A stretch of DNA of 61,891 nt from an uncultured Clostridia bacterium (GCA_947593585.1 CANQDP010000007.1:1-61891); one strand, 5' to 3'. Positions 16,028 to 25,703 are shown, counted from the first letter of the stretch. Notes: a model not told the origin generated them from the letters alone. Made by a program: numbers and translations.

Positions 16028-16495
16028 ATGGGATTATTGTCTAATAAAACAACTCGTTATGGAAAATTTATATTCATATTGATAGCACTTTGCTGCTTGG
16101 CTCTTGCCGGAGGCTCAATATTTGGCGGAGTGTATGCCGTCATTCACATGACGCATTGGGCTAAATATGTGATTGTTGTTGTGGCGTGCCTATTTGCATT
16201 TATTGTGGGCGTGATTGGCCTTCAATTATTCTTGTTTTCGTTTAGCATGATTAATAGTTGGAAGAGCGTTAGAGATTCTAATGTGTCTAAGGGCATTGCC
16301 GGCACAAGGCTATGCGATAGCTGTGGCAGAGTTATCACCAAAAATGCTGAATATTGCGAGCACTGCGGAGCAAAGCAAGAAACGGGCTTAGGGCTTAAAT
16401 CTTGCCCAAATTGCAAAACGAAAAATAGCGGCAACGCAAAGTTTTGTGAGCACTGCGGTTTTGAATTTAAAAATCATGGCAAAAAGGAGGGCTAA
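16028..16495 (+). CDS. Membrane protein with C-terminal double zinc ribbon
   Basis: 155 residues. Two helices (residues ~12-36 and 42-72) are followed by a cytoplasmic tail with two zinc ribbons (CDSCGRVITKNAEYCEHCG and CPNCKTKNSGNAKFCEHCG). It sits 9 bases after the SPFH gene, ribosome site GAGGTGAAAG, and shares its ribbon style, so the two probably work together at the membrane. No enzymatic motif is seen. Confidence 0.7.
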   Translation: MGLLSNKTTRYGKFIFILIALCCLALAGGSIFGGVYAVIHMTHWAKYVIVVVACLFAFIVGVIGLQLFLFSFSMINSWKSVRDSNVSKGIAGTRLCDSCGRVITKNAEYCEHCGAKQETGLGLKSCPNCKTKNSGNAKFCEHCGFEFKNHGKKEG

Positions 16496-16508
16496 CAGCC
16501 CTCTTTTT
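16487..16508 (+). terminator. Terminator after the zinc-ribbon operon
   Basis: GAGGGCT and AGCCCTC arms with an AAC loop, followed by TTTTT; it includes the stop codon region. Confidence 0.85.
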
Positions 16509-16618
16509 GTTTAGACAAAATCAAACAAAACAAGTCAAAAATCCACAAAATACCCCCACCAAAATGCTTTGGATAAAATCAAAAAAGTTTTAGCCTAGTT
16601 TAAAGCAAAGGGGGAAAT

Positions 16619-16960
16619 ATGAAAAGAAGGATTAAAGGTAAACTATATTTTTTGGCAAGAGATGCCAAATCAAGAATGAGAAATTATCATCGTGAAAGGT
16701 CGGTTTTTGACCAACTTCCTTATTCTAAACTATCATTTTCGGTGCACGACCAAGAGTTGTATGAAAGGGTAAAGCGTCTGCTTTCGCGCGATGAGGTGGT
16801 GATTAATCCAATTCAGGAGTTGATAGACAAAAAATATTACGACACTCTTTCATTTGACGGCAAGCAAAAGTACATATTTGACCTTAGCGAGAAGTATAAA
16901 GAACTCAAAATTCGTTTTGAACGCGAAAGTGAAGAACTAAAAAATGTTTCAAATATTTAA
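16619..16960 (+). CDS. Hypothetical basic protein
   Basis: 113 residues, strongly charged and mostly helical, with a very basic N-terminus (MKRRIKGKLYFLARDAKSR) that could bind nucleic acid or lipid. Ribosome site GGGGGAAAT before the ATG. I recognise no domain. It is followed after 52 bases by another short hypothetical gene that has its own promoter. Confidence 0.55.
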   Translation: MKRRIKGKLYFLARDAKSRMRNYHRERSVFDQLPYSKLSFSVHDQELYERVKRLLSRDEVVINPIQELIDKKYYDTLSFDGKQKYIFDLSEKYKELKIRFERESEELKNVSNI

Positions 16961-17012
16961 TATTTTGTAAAAAATGTTTGACTTTTGAACAAAATTAATT
17001 TAGTCTAAGTTC

Positions 17013-17405
17013 ATGATTGAACCACAATTCCTAAAGAGTGATGGCGAAATATATGGTGAAATATGTGAGTTTTTGGGCGTTAAGCATAATTGTTTTTCAA
17101 ATTCGTTAAAAGAGAATGTGAAAGAGGTTTGCGTTGTGCGTCTGTGCAAAGCAATGGGCATAAGGTGCGCATACAACTCTAAGAATGAATTATTTAACTT
17201 TTTTTCGTGCATAATGGGCGAAGTGCTTGTGCAAAAATTGGGGTTTGAAGTTAGAATTGACGAGTTTAATTTAAAATTTGCCAGATTTGAGAATGTCAAT
17301 CTAATTCACTCTGCAAGCAACATGCTAGAAAATATTGATTTAGACGAGGCGTTTATAAATGTGTTTAACCTCGCCGCTAAGTTTAAAGACAAGGTTTTAA
17401 CTTAA
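17013..17405 (+). CDS. Hypothetical helical protein
   Basis: 130 residues, Cys/Asn-containing and soluble, with no recognised domain. The start is supported by TTGACT (16978-16983), 17 bases, TAGTCT (17001-17006), six bases and ATG; there is no Shine-Dalgarno, so the transcript should be leaderless. It is followed by a bidirectional terminator shared with the convergent lipoprotein gene. Confidence 0.55.
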   Translation: MIEPQFLKSDGEIYGEICEFLGVKHNCFSNSLKENVKEVCVVRLCKAMGIRCAYNSKNELFNFFSCIMGEVLVQKLGFEVRIDEFNLKFARFENVNLIHSASNMLENIDLDEAFINVFNLAAKFKDKVLT

Positions 17406-17436
17406 AAAAAGCCTAGCCGTTTGCTAGACCTTTTTT
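17404..17436. terminator. Bidirectional terminator
   Basis: A-run, GCCTAGC and GCTAGAC arms with a CGTTT-containing loop, then a T-run, between convergent genes. Confidence 0.8.
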
Positions 17437-18101
17437 GCGATAACATCGCCACTGTTTGCGTCAATCAATATTCCTAAGGTTGACCCGTCTTTGCCAACCA
17501 CTCCAACATACCAATAATAATTGGTTTCACTAGAATAGTCCCTAACGATTTTCATCAGCACTTCAAAGTCGTTTTTATTTTTTTGGAAGTTTTGAATTTG
17601 TTCGTCAAGTTCGTTGCCCGCAATGGAAAGTGCGGCATCTTTATCCACGCTAAACTCTCCCGTGGTGTTTTTCATGGTTTTATCAAAAGTGATGTCCGCA
17701 AAGTTTAGTTGAATGCTCACACTGCTATCTTGATTTGCTTTTTTGCCTATGTCCACAGAGAAGGTGTTGTCATCTTCGAATTTGGTTAGTTGACCCTGCA
17801 AAACCTCATCGTCAATCGTGATGATATAATTGCAGTTGTCCGCTTTAATTTTTTGCCTGTCAATGCGTGAAAAAGTTATCACGCCAAAATCCACCATTTC
17901 GTTTTTCACGCCATCTAGGGCATAGTCCTTTTCGCGCATTCCTGATGAATAGGTGGCACAATAAGTGTCGTCCTCAGCCGTAAAAAGATTGTATCTTTCC
18001 TCAATCAGATGGTCGCATAAATTGATTTTTTGGGTTTTGCAAGCGGTGAAACTAAATATAGATAGTGCCAAAAGAGCAAAACATAAAATTTTCTTTTTCA
18101 T
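17424..18101 (-). CDS. Lipoprotein with PepSY-like C-terminus
   Basis: 225 residues. The signal peptide MKKKILCFALLALSIFSFTAC ends in an SFTAC lipobox, so it is exported and lipidated. The frame allows an upstream GTG, but the ribosome site GAGGTGATT supports the start at 18101. The C-terminal ~60 residues (DKDAALSIAGNELD ... YYWYVGVVGKDG...GILIDANSGDVI) follow the PepSY pattern of propeptide-like inhibitor domains. The partner is unknown. Confidence 0.75.
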   Translation of the reverse strand: MKKKILCFALLALSIFSFTACKTQKINLCDHLIEERYNLFTAEDDTYCATYSSGMREKDYALDGVKNEMVDFGVITFSRIDRQKIKADNCNYIITIDDEVLQGQLTKFEDDNTFSVDIGKKANQDSSVSIQLNFADITFDKTMKNTTGEFSVDKDAALSIAGNELDEQIQNFQKNKNDFEVLMKIVRDYSSETNYYWYVGVVGKDGSTLGILIDANSGDVIAKKV

Positions 18102-18187
18102 AATCACCTCAAAATAAATTTATTAGTTTGTCCGCTCGTTTAGAACATTTTCTTGACAAATCTTCACCTTTAATTTAAAATGCTTTT

Positions 18188-19042
18188 GTGATATGTGAAA
18201 TATGCCCACGCAAATGTGGGGTGGAGCGAAAGTCCCAAAAAGGGTTTTGCCTCCAAAAAGAAAAGTTAAGAATTGCAAAAGTGATGCTCCATCAGTTTGA
18301 AGAGCCGGTCATCAGTGCGGGCAAGGGAAGTGGAGCAATATTTTTTTCTGGTTGCAATTTGCGCTGCGTTTTCTGCCAAAATTACCCAATTAGTCATAAA
18401 AATAAGGGCAAAAATGTGAGCATCGCCAAATTTATTAAAATAATCAAGTCGTTAGAAAAAAAAGGTGCAGCCAACATAAATCTAGTTAGCCCAAGCCATT
18501 TCACCGCACAAATCATTTCTGCATTAAAAATCTATAAGCCCAAAATTCCCGTGGTGTGGAATTCAAACGGCTATGAGAATGCGGACACAATAAAACTATT
18601 AAAAGATTATGTTGATGTCTATTTGGTGGACTATAAATATTCGTCTAACGACCTCGCTTTGAAATATAGCAAGGCAAATAACTATGTTGAAAATGCGCAA
18701 GCAGCAATCTTGCAAATGAAGGGAAATCAGCCAAAAGATGTTGTGGAAAATGGCGTGATGAAAAAAGGTGTGATAGTCCGCCAACTTGTGCTCCCCGGCC
18801 AATCACAAAATTCAATAAATTGCCTAAATTTTATTGCCAAAAGCCTTGGCTCAAACACTATTGTGAGCATAATGAGCCAATATGAGCCAATGTATGACGC
18901 CGTGCTTTTCCCAGAAATTAATCGCCACATCACTCCGCTCGAATATAAGCGAGTGGTCAATCATGCAATCAATCTTGGGCTGATGAATTCATTCACACAA
19001 GAGCTATCAAGCGCAAGCAAGGAATACACTCCAAAATTTTAA
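18188..19042 (+). CDS. Radical SAM protein, PflA-related (COG1313-like)
   Basis: 284 residues. It begins with a Cys-rich segment (CEICPRKCGVERKS), then GCNLRCVFCQN with the CxxxCxxC that holds the 4Fe-4S cluster, then NLVSPSHF and VWNSNGYE, the pattern of uncharacterised pyruvate-formate-lyase-activase-like proteins (PflX). The target protein is unknown, and no glycyl-radical enzyme lies nearby. The GTG start is set by a full promoter: TTGACA (18153-18158), 17 bases, TAAAAT (18176-18181), six bases, GTG. It has no Shine-Dalgarno. Confidence 0.85.
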   Translation: MICEICPRKCGVERKSQKGFCLQKEKLRIAKVMLHQFEEPVISAGKGSGAIFFSGCNLRCVFCQNYPISHKNKGKNVSIAKFIKIIKSLEKKGAANINLVSPSHFTAQIISALKIYKPKIPVVWNSNGYENADTIKLLKDYVDVYLVDYKYSSNDLALKYSKANNYVENAQAAILQMKGNQPKDVVENGVMKKGVIVRQLVLPGQSQNSINCLNFIAKSLGSNTIVSIMSQYEPMYDAVLFPEINRHITPLEYKRVVNHAINLGLMNSFTQELSSASKEYTPKF

Positions 19043-19065
19043 AAAAGCAACGAATGTTGCTTTTA
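19041..19065. terminator. Bidirectional terminator between the radical SAM gene and rpiB
   Basis: AAAAGCAAC and GTTGCTTTT arms with a GAAT loop. Confidence 0.75.
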
Positions 19066-19485
19066 ATATTTATTAATTCTTCTAATGTGGCGCCCGCCTT
19101 CAAATTCACTCGTTAAAAACACTTTAATAATTTTTAGGCACGCTCTAAAACTTGTGAGCCGTGCCCCCAAGGTGAGCACATTGGCATCTTCATCTTTGCG
19201 AGCGAGGAAAGCGGAAACTGTGTCTAACGCGCACACTGCACGAATGCCTTTTTGCCTGTTTGCCACAATGTTCGCGCCAATGCCTGAGCCACAAATGAAT
19301 ATTCCGCAATTATCTTTGTCTTTCAGCACTTCAAGGGTTGCAGGCGCAACAAAATCAGGATAGTCGTCATCCTTATTATATTCTTTTGGCCCCATATATT
19401 TATATTCAATTTTTTTATTGTCAAAAAATTTTTGCAATTTTTGAGCGTGTTCAAATCCAGCATGGTCGCAAGAAATAATTATCAT
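19063..19485 (-). CDS. rpiB: Ribose-5-phosphate isomerase B (RpiB/LacAB family)
   Basis: It interconverts ribose 5-phosphate and ribulose 5-phosphate in the pentose phosphate pathway. 140 residues, the normal length. Landmarks: MIIISCDHAGFEHAQ, DYPDFV, the CGSGIGANIVANR loop with the catalytic Cys, and NVLTLGARL. LacA/LacB sugar isomerases are close relatives, but no lactose or galactose genes are nearby, so RpiB is preferred. Ribosome site TTGAGGTTT. Confidence 0.9.
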   Translation of the reverse strand: MIIISCDHAGFEHAQKLQKFFDNKKIEYKYMGPKEYNKDDDYPDFVAPATLEVLKDKDNCGIFICGSGIGANIVANRQKGIRAVCALDTVSAFLARKDEDANVLTLGARLTSFRACLKIIKVFLTSEFEGGRHIRRINKY

Positions 19486-19610
19486 AATTAAAACCTCAAT
19501 TATATTTTAATGCTTTTTTTTGAAAAAATCTAGCAAAACGCTAAAATTTTGTTTAAAAAAGTTTAAATAAAACCATTTGAAAAATTTTCATTTAATGTTA
19601 TAATAAGTTT

Positions 19611-20102
19611 ATGGAAAAAATCAACATATTTAAACGCAAAAACAAGCGTTGCCCTAGATGCAACTTTAAAATGCCGGTTGAAATGGCGAAGTGCCCAAGG
19701 TGCGAACTTAACTTCCAAAAATTCAATTTGGCAACGAATGCAGAGGCAAAAAACGCTTATAGCGAAGGAGATGGCGATAGAGTTTTGCTTAGAAAGGGTT
19801 GCCCGCAGGATGTGAGCCGCATAGGTTTAATTTTAATCACAATCTTTTTAGGCTTTATGGGGGCGCACTATTATTATGTGGGGCGCGTCAAAATGGGCGT
19901 GTTTTATAGCGTGTTTTTCGTGGTGGGGCTTGTTAATGCGTTTATAACGCTTGTGAATAAAATCACTCCAACGGGCGATTGGTATCAACTGTTTTATTTG
20001 CTAGTGCTTGTGTGGGGCGTGGTGATTGCACTTTGGTTGGTGGATATTGTGATGGTTTGCATAAACAAATTTAAAATCCCCGTTAGCCTGCCAAGAGTGT
20101 GA
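19611..20102 (+). CDS. TM2-domain membrane protein with N-terminal zinc ribbon
   Basis: 163 residues. Residues ~14-37 form a zinc ribbon (RCPRCNFKMPVEMAKCPRCE). The C-terminal half is a TM2 domain: IGLILITIFLGFMGAHYYYVG, a DRF-like variant GRVKMG, and two more hydrophobic segments. The role of TM2 proteins in bacteria is unclear. The start follows TTGAAA, 16 bases, extended -10 TGTTATAAT (19599-19604), six bases, ATG; leaderless. mnmA follows after 14 bases, probably on the same transcript. Confidence 0.8.
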   Translation: MEKINIFKRKNKRCPRCNFKMPVEMAKCPRCELNFQKFNLATNAEAKNAYSEGDGDRVLLRKGCPQDVSRIGLILITIFLGFMGAHYYYVGRVKMGVFYSVFFVVGLVNAFITLVNKITPTGDWYQLFYLLVLVWGVVIALWLVDIVMVCINKFKIPVSLPRV

Positions 20103-20116
20103 TTTAAAAGGGAATT

Positions 20117-21202
20117 ATGAATAAAAAAACTGTGGTTGTAGGGCTCTCCGGTGGCGTGGATAGTTCGGTTGCTGCATATTTATTAAAACAACAAGGCTAT
20201 AATGTTGTTGGCCTTTTCATGCTTAATTGGGAAGAAACCGACCAGAATGGAAATTGTTCGGCCGAAGCGGACTTTGAAGATGTGAAGCGCGTGGCAAATA
20301 AGTTGGGCATTCCATACTACACAGTGAACTACGCAAAAGAATATCAAGAAAGGGTGTTTCAATATTTGCTAGATGAATATAAGATGGGTTTCACACCAAA
20401 TCCAGACGTGTTGTGCAATCGAGAAATTAAGTTTGGACCATTTTTAGAGCACGCGTTGAGTTTGGGGGCGGACTATATTGCCACCGGTCATTATTGCAAG
20501 CGCGTTGATAGAGATGGAAAGGTTTATTTATATAAATCCGCAGATAAAAATAAAGACCAAACATATTTTCTAAACCAATTAAATCAGCAACAACTTGCCA
20601 AAACTCTGTTTCCGCTTGCGGATATAAACAAAACTGAGGTTAGGAAAATTGCCAAAGAATTAGGGCTGGTTACGGCAGAAAAAAAAGATAGCACGGGCAT
20701 TTGCTTCATCGGGGAGAGAAATTTCAAAAATTTTCTTAAAAATTATCTGCCCGCAAAAAAAGGCGATATATGTGATTTGTCTGGCAAAAAGATTGGCGAA
20801 CACGATGGCGTGATGTATTACACAATCGGTCAAAGCAAAGGTCTTAATCTTGGCGGCAAGGCAGGGCATTCTGGGCGCTGGGCAGTGGTGAAAAAGGATT
20901 GCAAGAAAAACATCCTTTATGTCACTTCTGGGGACGACAAAGCGCTTTATTCTTCAGCGGCTCTCATCACAGGCTTTAATTGGATAACCGACACGATGAC
21001 AGGCAACTTTCACGCCAAGGCAAAGTTGAGATATCGTCAGGCAGATATTGATGTTGAAGTTGAGGTGGTTGGTAAGGATAAAGTCAAATTGAAGTTTAAA
21101 GAGCCACAAAAGGCGGTGGCAATAGGGCAGTTTGCTGTTCTTTATGATGAAAACGGAATGTGCTATGGTGGCGGAAGAATAACTGAACTGAGTGCTTTAT
21201 AG
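20117..21202 (+). CDS. mnmA: tRNA-uridine 2-sulfurtransferase
   Basis: It thiolates U34 of tRNA-Lys, Glu and Gln. 361 residues, full length. Landmarks: the PP-loop VVVGLSGGVDSSVAAYLL, the first active Cys in NPDVLCNREIKFG, the GHYCK region, DKNKDQTYFLNQL, the second Cys in KDSTGICFIGERNF and the C-terminal beta-barrel with YYTIGQSKGL. AAAGGGAATT ribosome site. No partner sulfur-carrier genes lie in this window. Confidence 0.95.
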   Translation: MNKKTVVVGLSGGVDSSVAAYLLKQQGYNVVGLFMLNWEETDQNGNCSAEADFEDVKRVANKLGIPYYTVNYAKEYQERVFQYLLDEYKMGFTPNPDVLCNREIKFGPFLEHALSLGADYIATGHYCKRVDRDGKVYLYKSADKNKDQTYFLNQLNQQQLAKTLFPLADINKTEVRKIAKELGLVTAEKKDSTGICFIGERNFKNFLKNYLPAKKGDICDLSGKKIGEHDGVMYYTIGQSKGLNLGGKAGHSGRWAVVKKDCKKNILYVTSGDDKALYSSAALITGFNWITDTMTGNFHAKAKLRYRQADIDVEVEVVGKDKVKLKFKEPQKAVAIGQFAVLYDENGMCYGGGRITELSAL

Positions 21203-21282
21203 TGAAATTTTCACTAATGGGTTGAAAATTTCAAATTTCTATGCTATAATTATGTCGAGATTAATATAGAAAGGAGGAGCCT

Positions 21283-22392
21283 ATGGGTTACTATATCGGC
21301 GGAGATAGAACTGACGATGGAAACTACACCCCTTCTTTTAGCGGCAAACGCCGACCCACCCTTAGTGAAGAAGATGAAGCGTTGTTGAAGGAAAGCAAAG
21401 TTGAATTTGTTTTGCCAAAAGAATTTGATTACGACTATTATAGGTCGAAAAGAGACGCTTATCATCACTCTTCAATTGAATATCATGAATGGAAATGCTT
21501 TGAGCGATTTTCTCGTGCTGTTTATGAGTTTTATAGGCAGGTTGTCCGTGCCTATTATGGAGTTTTTAAGCAGGGCATAAGCAATTTGCCAAATTTTGAA
21601 AAATCTTGCCTTAACTTAAAGGAAATGGATTTGGACGAAATGGCAGAAAATGTCGAGCGGGCGGAAGCCGAATTAATTCTTCAATTTTCTCGTGGCAGAC
21701 GCACAATCAAGGCCAAATTAAACAAGCACGCCACACTCAATCACTTAAAAGACTACGCTGCGCGTGCATGGGTGATGTATTACGCGCTGAAGAAAAAATT
21801 ATATTTCAATGATTCAATCAATTTTAAGCGTGCATATCAACATTATAATTTAGATGATGATAAAGATAAATTAAGGGCTTTCCGTGGCAGAGAAATGATG
21901 AAATATAAAATTCACACGAATGTGCCACCAAACTTCTTAATTGTGAGATTTCATCACCCTTCGTCAATTTATGAGGGGGTGGACAACACTGCAATTCTAA
22001 ACGACCTAGTTAAAAATGCGGGTGGTTTCACCACAGATGAGTATGACACAATCATTTCAAACGAGGAAATGCAATCTTTAAATCAAAAGTTTGGCAACCT
22101 CATGATAATCTATCAAGATTATGGTTATATCAATAGTTTGATCGCTAGCATAAGGCGCATTGCAGATTATTATTACACTTCGCAAATCAACACATATGGC
22201 ATATTCATTCAAAGAGATAGAGAGGATAGTGAGGATATGTATGAGCAGGCAAAAAATTATTATGAACTGATTTGCGACCTATCCACGAAAGATTATGGCG
22301 AGCCTTTTGTGTTTGACCTAGAAAGTTTAAAGCAAAAACTTGAAGATGTGTTAAAATTTTCAAAAAAAGCCTATGTTGAAACAAAAATTTAA
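21283..22392 (+). CDS. Hypothetical protein
   Basis: 369 residues, soluble, rich in Tyr and charged residues, mostly helical, beginning MGYYIGGDRTDDG with a disordered first ~35 residues. I recognise no domain. A clean AAAGGAGGAGCCT ribosome site supports the start, and a bidirectional terminator follows. It is likely a lineage-specific family. Confidence 0.7.
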   Translation: MGYYIGGDRTDDGNYTPSFSGKRRPTLSEEDEALLKESKVEFVLPKEFDYDYYRSKRDAYHHSSIEYHEWKCFERFSRAVYEFYRQVVRAYYGVFKQGISNLPNFEKSCLNLKEMDLDEMAENVERAEAELILQFSRGRRTIKAKLNKHATLNHLKDYAARAWVMYYALKKKLYFNDSINFKRAYQHYNLDDDKDKLRAFRGREMMKYKIHTNVPPNFLIVRFHHPSSIYEGVDNTAILNDLVKNAGGFTTDEYDTIISNEEMQSLNQKFGNLMIIYQDYGYINSLIASIRRIADYYYTSQINTYGIFIQRDREDSEDMYEQAKNYYELICDLSTKDYGEPFVFDLESLKQKLEDVLKFSKKAYVETKI

Positions 22393-22416
22393 ACGCAACA
22401 ACTGTTGCGTTTTTTA
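22391..22416. terminator. Bidirectional terminator
   Basis: AAACGCAACA and TGTTGCGTTT arms followed by Ts, between convergent genes. Confidence 0.8.
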
Positions 22417-23232
22417 AAATTCAATAATCTTTAAATCCTTTGCGTCTTGAAAAACTATATAATAGCCATCACTCAAAGGGTCGTCCTTATCTAGTGGCAA
22501 CCATTGATAGTTTTTGCCTAGCTCTTCGCTTGGAGGCACATTATATTTGCTTTTAACAGCATAACAAATAAATTTAACTTCCTCATTTTCATAAATAGCA
22601 CCAAGCGAATATTCTCCATTTGGCATGCTAACAAATTTTCCCGTTTCAATTAAATTGTTTAATTCATCATTTGGTTGGTTGTGCTCAAAAATAAATTTAA
22701 GTTGTGGCAAAATTTGCTCCAAAATTGATGGTGCCACCCTTTTAGGCTCTTCACTTTTTATTTCATCTGTTTTATCATTTTCTTCGTTATTTTCACAAAT
22801 TTGAGCGTTTTTTTGTGGATTTTCTTCTAATTTTATTAAATTTTCATCTTTTTCTTCATAAAATGTTTGCTTATATGTGCAGTTTTCATAGTTTTGTTGC
22901 TCGTCCGTGTTGTTGAAATAATATCCTGCATATGTGCCGCCCGCCAGTAACACCTCGTTGTTGCAGTCGGTTTTTATTATTGCCGAATAAAAGTCGCCGT
23001 CCATATCAAAATCGCCCGCAAAAGAACTTTCGTAAAATCCACCCCTATCAAGCAGATTGGCAACCGACACTTCATCGTTGTGATAAATGCCAATTTTGGC
23101 ATAGCGGTTTAATTTTTCCACATTATAGAGCCTCAGTTTGCATTTTAAAATGCCGTTATCTTGCGTTAAGGTTAAAATCCCTCTTCCTTCGCCTTTGGTT
23201 TGGCTAGAAATTATAATTGTTTTGCTTTTCAT
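22414..23232 (-). CDS. Hypothetical soluble protein
   Basis: 272 residues. An N-terminal beta-rich part of ~110 residues (GILTLTQDNGILKCKLRLYN ... DFDMDGDFYSAIIK) is joined by an acidic low-complexity linker (~135-175, Glu/Asn/Lys) to a compact C-terminal part (EYSLGAIYENEEVKFICYAV ... GYYIVFQDA). It is not recognised. On the minus strand the ATG follows TATAAT (23239-23244) by exactly six bases without a ribosome site, so the start looks leaderless. Confidence 0.65.
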   Translation of the reverse strand: MKSKTIIISSQTKGEGRGILTLTQDNGILKCKLRLYNVEKLNRYAKIGIYHNDEVSVANLLDRGGFYESSFAGDFDMDGDFYSAIIKTDCNNEVLLAGGTYAGYYFNNTDEQQNYENCTYKQTFYEEKDENLIKLEENPQKNAQICENNEENDKTDEIKSEEPKRVAPSILEQILPQLKFIFEHNQPNDELNNLIETGKFVSMPNGEYSLGAIYENEEVKFICYAVKSKYNVPPSEELGKNYQWLPLDKDDPLSDGYYIVFQDAKDLKIIEF

Positions 23233-23439
23233 ATCTCTATTATATAATGCTAAAATTTTATTCTATGACAATTTTTTTGGCATAATCCATCCAAAAAAGT
23301 CATATTTTAAAGTTTTTTTGAATATGTTGGCGATTTGTTTAAAAATCTGGCAGTAAGAAATAATTATATAATGCTAAAACTTAATTGACAACTTTCATTT
23401 TTTGTGTTAAAATAAACAAAGTATTTTTGCGGAGAATTT

Positions 23440-24867
23440 ATGAAAAATTTATCTAAAATCTTTATATGCTTAATTTTATGTGTGTTCACACTCGGGTTGG
23501 TGAGTTGTGGCAAGAAAGATGAGCATCCACATCCAACATCACAAGAAATAACATATAGCAATGGTGGTTTGGCTGTTCGAAAGGGTGATTTTCTTTATTT
23601 CGTCAACGGCTATCAGTCAGCAAATGACTTGAATATGGAAGACGCCAATAGGGAAGACAAATTCACTGTAGGTGCACTCATGATGGCAAAACTCGATGCA
23701 CATGGCAATCCAATCTTAAATGCTGATGGCAGGTTGGACGATCAAAATTGCTGGGTCATTTCGGATTCTTTGTGCGGTTTTGAGGCCACGGGGTTATATG
23801 TTTTTGGCGATTATCTTTATTTCACCGGCTCATGCCTTAGAGAAGAAATTCCAGAAATTGGCGGTTGGGCAAACAAGCGAGTGTTGTTTTATAGAGTTAA
23901 ATTAGACGGTTCAAATAAGGTTGAAGAGCTTTATGAAAGCCAAACATATAATGACAATCTTGAGTATTCATTCTATTCAAATGGCAGCTCCACATTCCTT
24001 GTGGTTTATGAAAAAGGCACTCTTTTAGGTCAAGAAGATGAGGAAACTCCAAAGGCAAATCGCTTAATAAGAATTGATGTTGGTGGCAAGAAGGCAGGCA
24101 AGCCGGTTGAAGTTGCCACAGATATTGAAAGTGGCAATCTATTGCTTCCAGATGCAAGAGTTGCAAACGCTTATGAGAATATCTATTATCTCACTTCGAG
24201 CGATGGGAAATACACAATCAACAGGCTAAACGCCATCACGGGCGATGTGAACTCTTCCTTCCATGTTGAAACTCGTCAAATCACCCTAAAAGCAGTGGTT
24301 AGCGGATATGTTTTCTTTGAAATGGACACAAACCCAAATGTTCAGGCTGGCAAAACATTATATTATTGCGATGCCTCGGGCAATGCAAATGCTTGCTGGA
24401 AGGGCTCAGATTTATACAGTTTCTATTTCACATTAGATGGCTCAACAATAGTTGCCACCCGCGATGACAAAGTTTACTGCGCCTATGCTTGGCACGACAA
24501 TCTAACTAGCGAGGGTTGCATGAGCAAAGTTATCCTCACTGAAACTGGCATAAATGTGATAGGCTTCACCAGGTCAAAGCTTGTTTATTATAATTCAGAC
24601 AATGAAGTTAAAGCAATTGCCTTCCCAAATGCGTTTAGTTTTGGTGCTGAGGCAGAATTGATTGCCAAACTTGAAGATGCAGATATGGAGAGTTTTGACA
24701 TTGGTGCAGACGATGAATATATCTATTATTATAAAACGTCTAATTCAAACAAATATTTGCACAGGTTGAAGGTGGAAAACAACAATGGTGCAGCCGAGCA
24801 AATGATTGGCATATATTTGGAAGCAGACATTCCTTCCGCTGATGAGGAAACAAAAGAAGAGGATTAA
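23440..24867 (+). CDS. Secreted lipoprotein, probable beta-propeller
   Basis: 475 residues. The signal peptide ends in a LVSCGKK lipobox. The rest contains repeated blade-like strands with Tyr/Asp (GDFLYFVNGY, GDYLYFTGS, NIYYLTSSDGKY, DEYIYYYKT), as in DUF5050-like propellers. The C-terminus is acidic. Ribosome site GCGGAGAATTT. No enzymatic residues are visible; a surface binding role is inference. Confidence 0.75.
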   Translation: MKNLSKIFICLILCVFTLGLVSCGKKDEHPHPTSQEITYSNGGLAVRKGDFLYFVNGYQSANDLNMEDANREDKFTVGALMMAKLDAHGNPILNADGRLDDQNCWVISDSLCGFEATGLYVFGDYLYFTGSCLREEIPEIGGWANKRVLFYRVKLDGSNKVEELYESQTYNDNLEYSFYSNGSSTFLVVYEKGTLLGQEDEETPKANRLIRIDVGGKKAGKPVEVATDIESGNLLLPDARVANAYENIYYLTSSDGKYTINRLNAITGDVNSSFHVETRQITLKAVVSGYVFFEMDTNPNVQAGKTLYYCDASGNANACWKGSDLYSFYFTLDGSTIVATRDDKVYCAYAWHDNLTSEGCMSKVILTETGINVIGFTRSKLVYYNSDNEVKAIAFPNAFSFGAEAELIAKLEDADMESFDIGADDEYIYYYKTSNSNKYLHRLKVENNNGAAEQMIGIYLEADIPSADEETKEED

Positions 24868-24877
24868 TCCTCTTCTT
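24854..24877. terminator. Palindromic bidirectional terminator
   Basis: A perfect palindrome with 12-bp arm AAGAAGAGGATT that holds the stop region of the lipoprotein gene and touches the convergent stop. Confidence 0.7.
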
Positions 24878-25616
24878 ATTTTTTTGCCTTTTTTGCATTC
24901 TTGTCTGCCGCTTTTAGTTTGGCAGGAATTGGTGCTTCTCTTGTCAGTTTTCGCGCTATCATAATCTTAGTTTCGCTCGTTGGAGTTAGTTCTTTGCAAT
25001 AATGATTTAATTTGTCTATCACATCATCAAAGTCAGGATTAGTGGCTTCTGCACTGTGCTGATATATCGTTAGAATGTTTGCTTTTGCTTTCACCTTGTT
25101 TTCAAAGTTGGTGTAAACATCTTCATCAAAAGAATATGTGATTTTTAGCCCTGTGATGTTTGTGCTTCGATATTCGCGGCTGACCGTTTCAATAACATAC
25201 GCAGGGCGAAGCCTTTTGAGCAAAAATTCCGGGTCAAACCTCAGTGAAGACATAAACATGGATTTAAAACTTTCGATTAAAAACGATTTATATTTAATTG
25301 GGCTTTCGTGTGGCTTGATTGGGTGTGTGAAATGCTTATATTTTGTGCGCAAAGTGTAAAGCGAAGTGCTGCTAATTTTTTCAGTTGCCATATTGAGCTC
25401 ACAAAAATCGCCAATGTGCGTTTTGAAGAGCACAATATTTGATTTTTGCAAATCGTGTTCAGGCGTGTCGTAATAAATAAACATCTTGTGAATTTTTTCT
25501 TCAAACGCCATAGTGTACTTTCTAAAAAATTCGTTTACTTCCAAAACGGCCTTTCGCGTTTTTTCACTAAACATATAAAATCTTCGTTTTTGTTTGATTA
25601 TCTCTAACTTGCGCAT
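24876..25616 (-). CDS. Hypothetical protein with Lys/Ala-rich tail
   Basis: 246 residues from the preferred start at 25616, which has AGAGGGG five bases before it; the frame is open 15 codons further up. It is soluble with helix/strand alternation. The C-terminus ends in a basic Lys/Ala tail (KLKAADKNAKKAKK). No domain is recognised. It lies divergent from the rRNA methyltransferase gene. Confidence 0.6.
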   Translation of the reverse strand: MRKLEIIKQKRRFYMFSEKTRKAVLEVNEFFRKYTMAFEEKIHKMFIYYDTPEHDLQKSNIVLFKTHIGDFCELNMATEKISSTSLYTLRTKYKHFTHPIKPHESPIKYKSFLIESFKSMFMSSLRFDPEFLLKRLRPAYVIETVSREYRSTNITGLKITYSFDEDVYTNFENKVKAKANILTIYQHSAEATNPDFDDVIDKLNHYCKELTPTSETKIMIARKLTREAPIPAKLKAADKNAKKAKK

Positions 25617-25703
25617 AAACCCCTCTAATAATAGTTTAGATAAATTGCATAGAAAAATCAAGAAAATGTGGAAAATTTTTTATAAATTTGCTATAATCTC
25701 AAT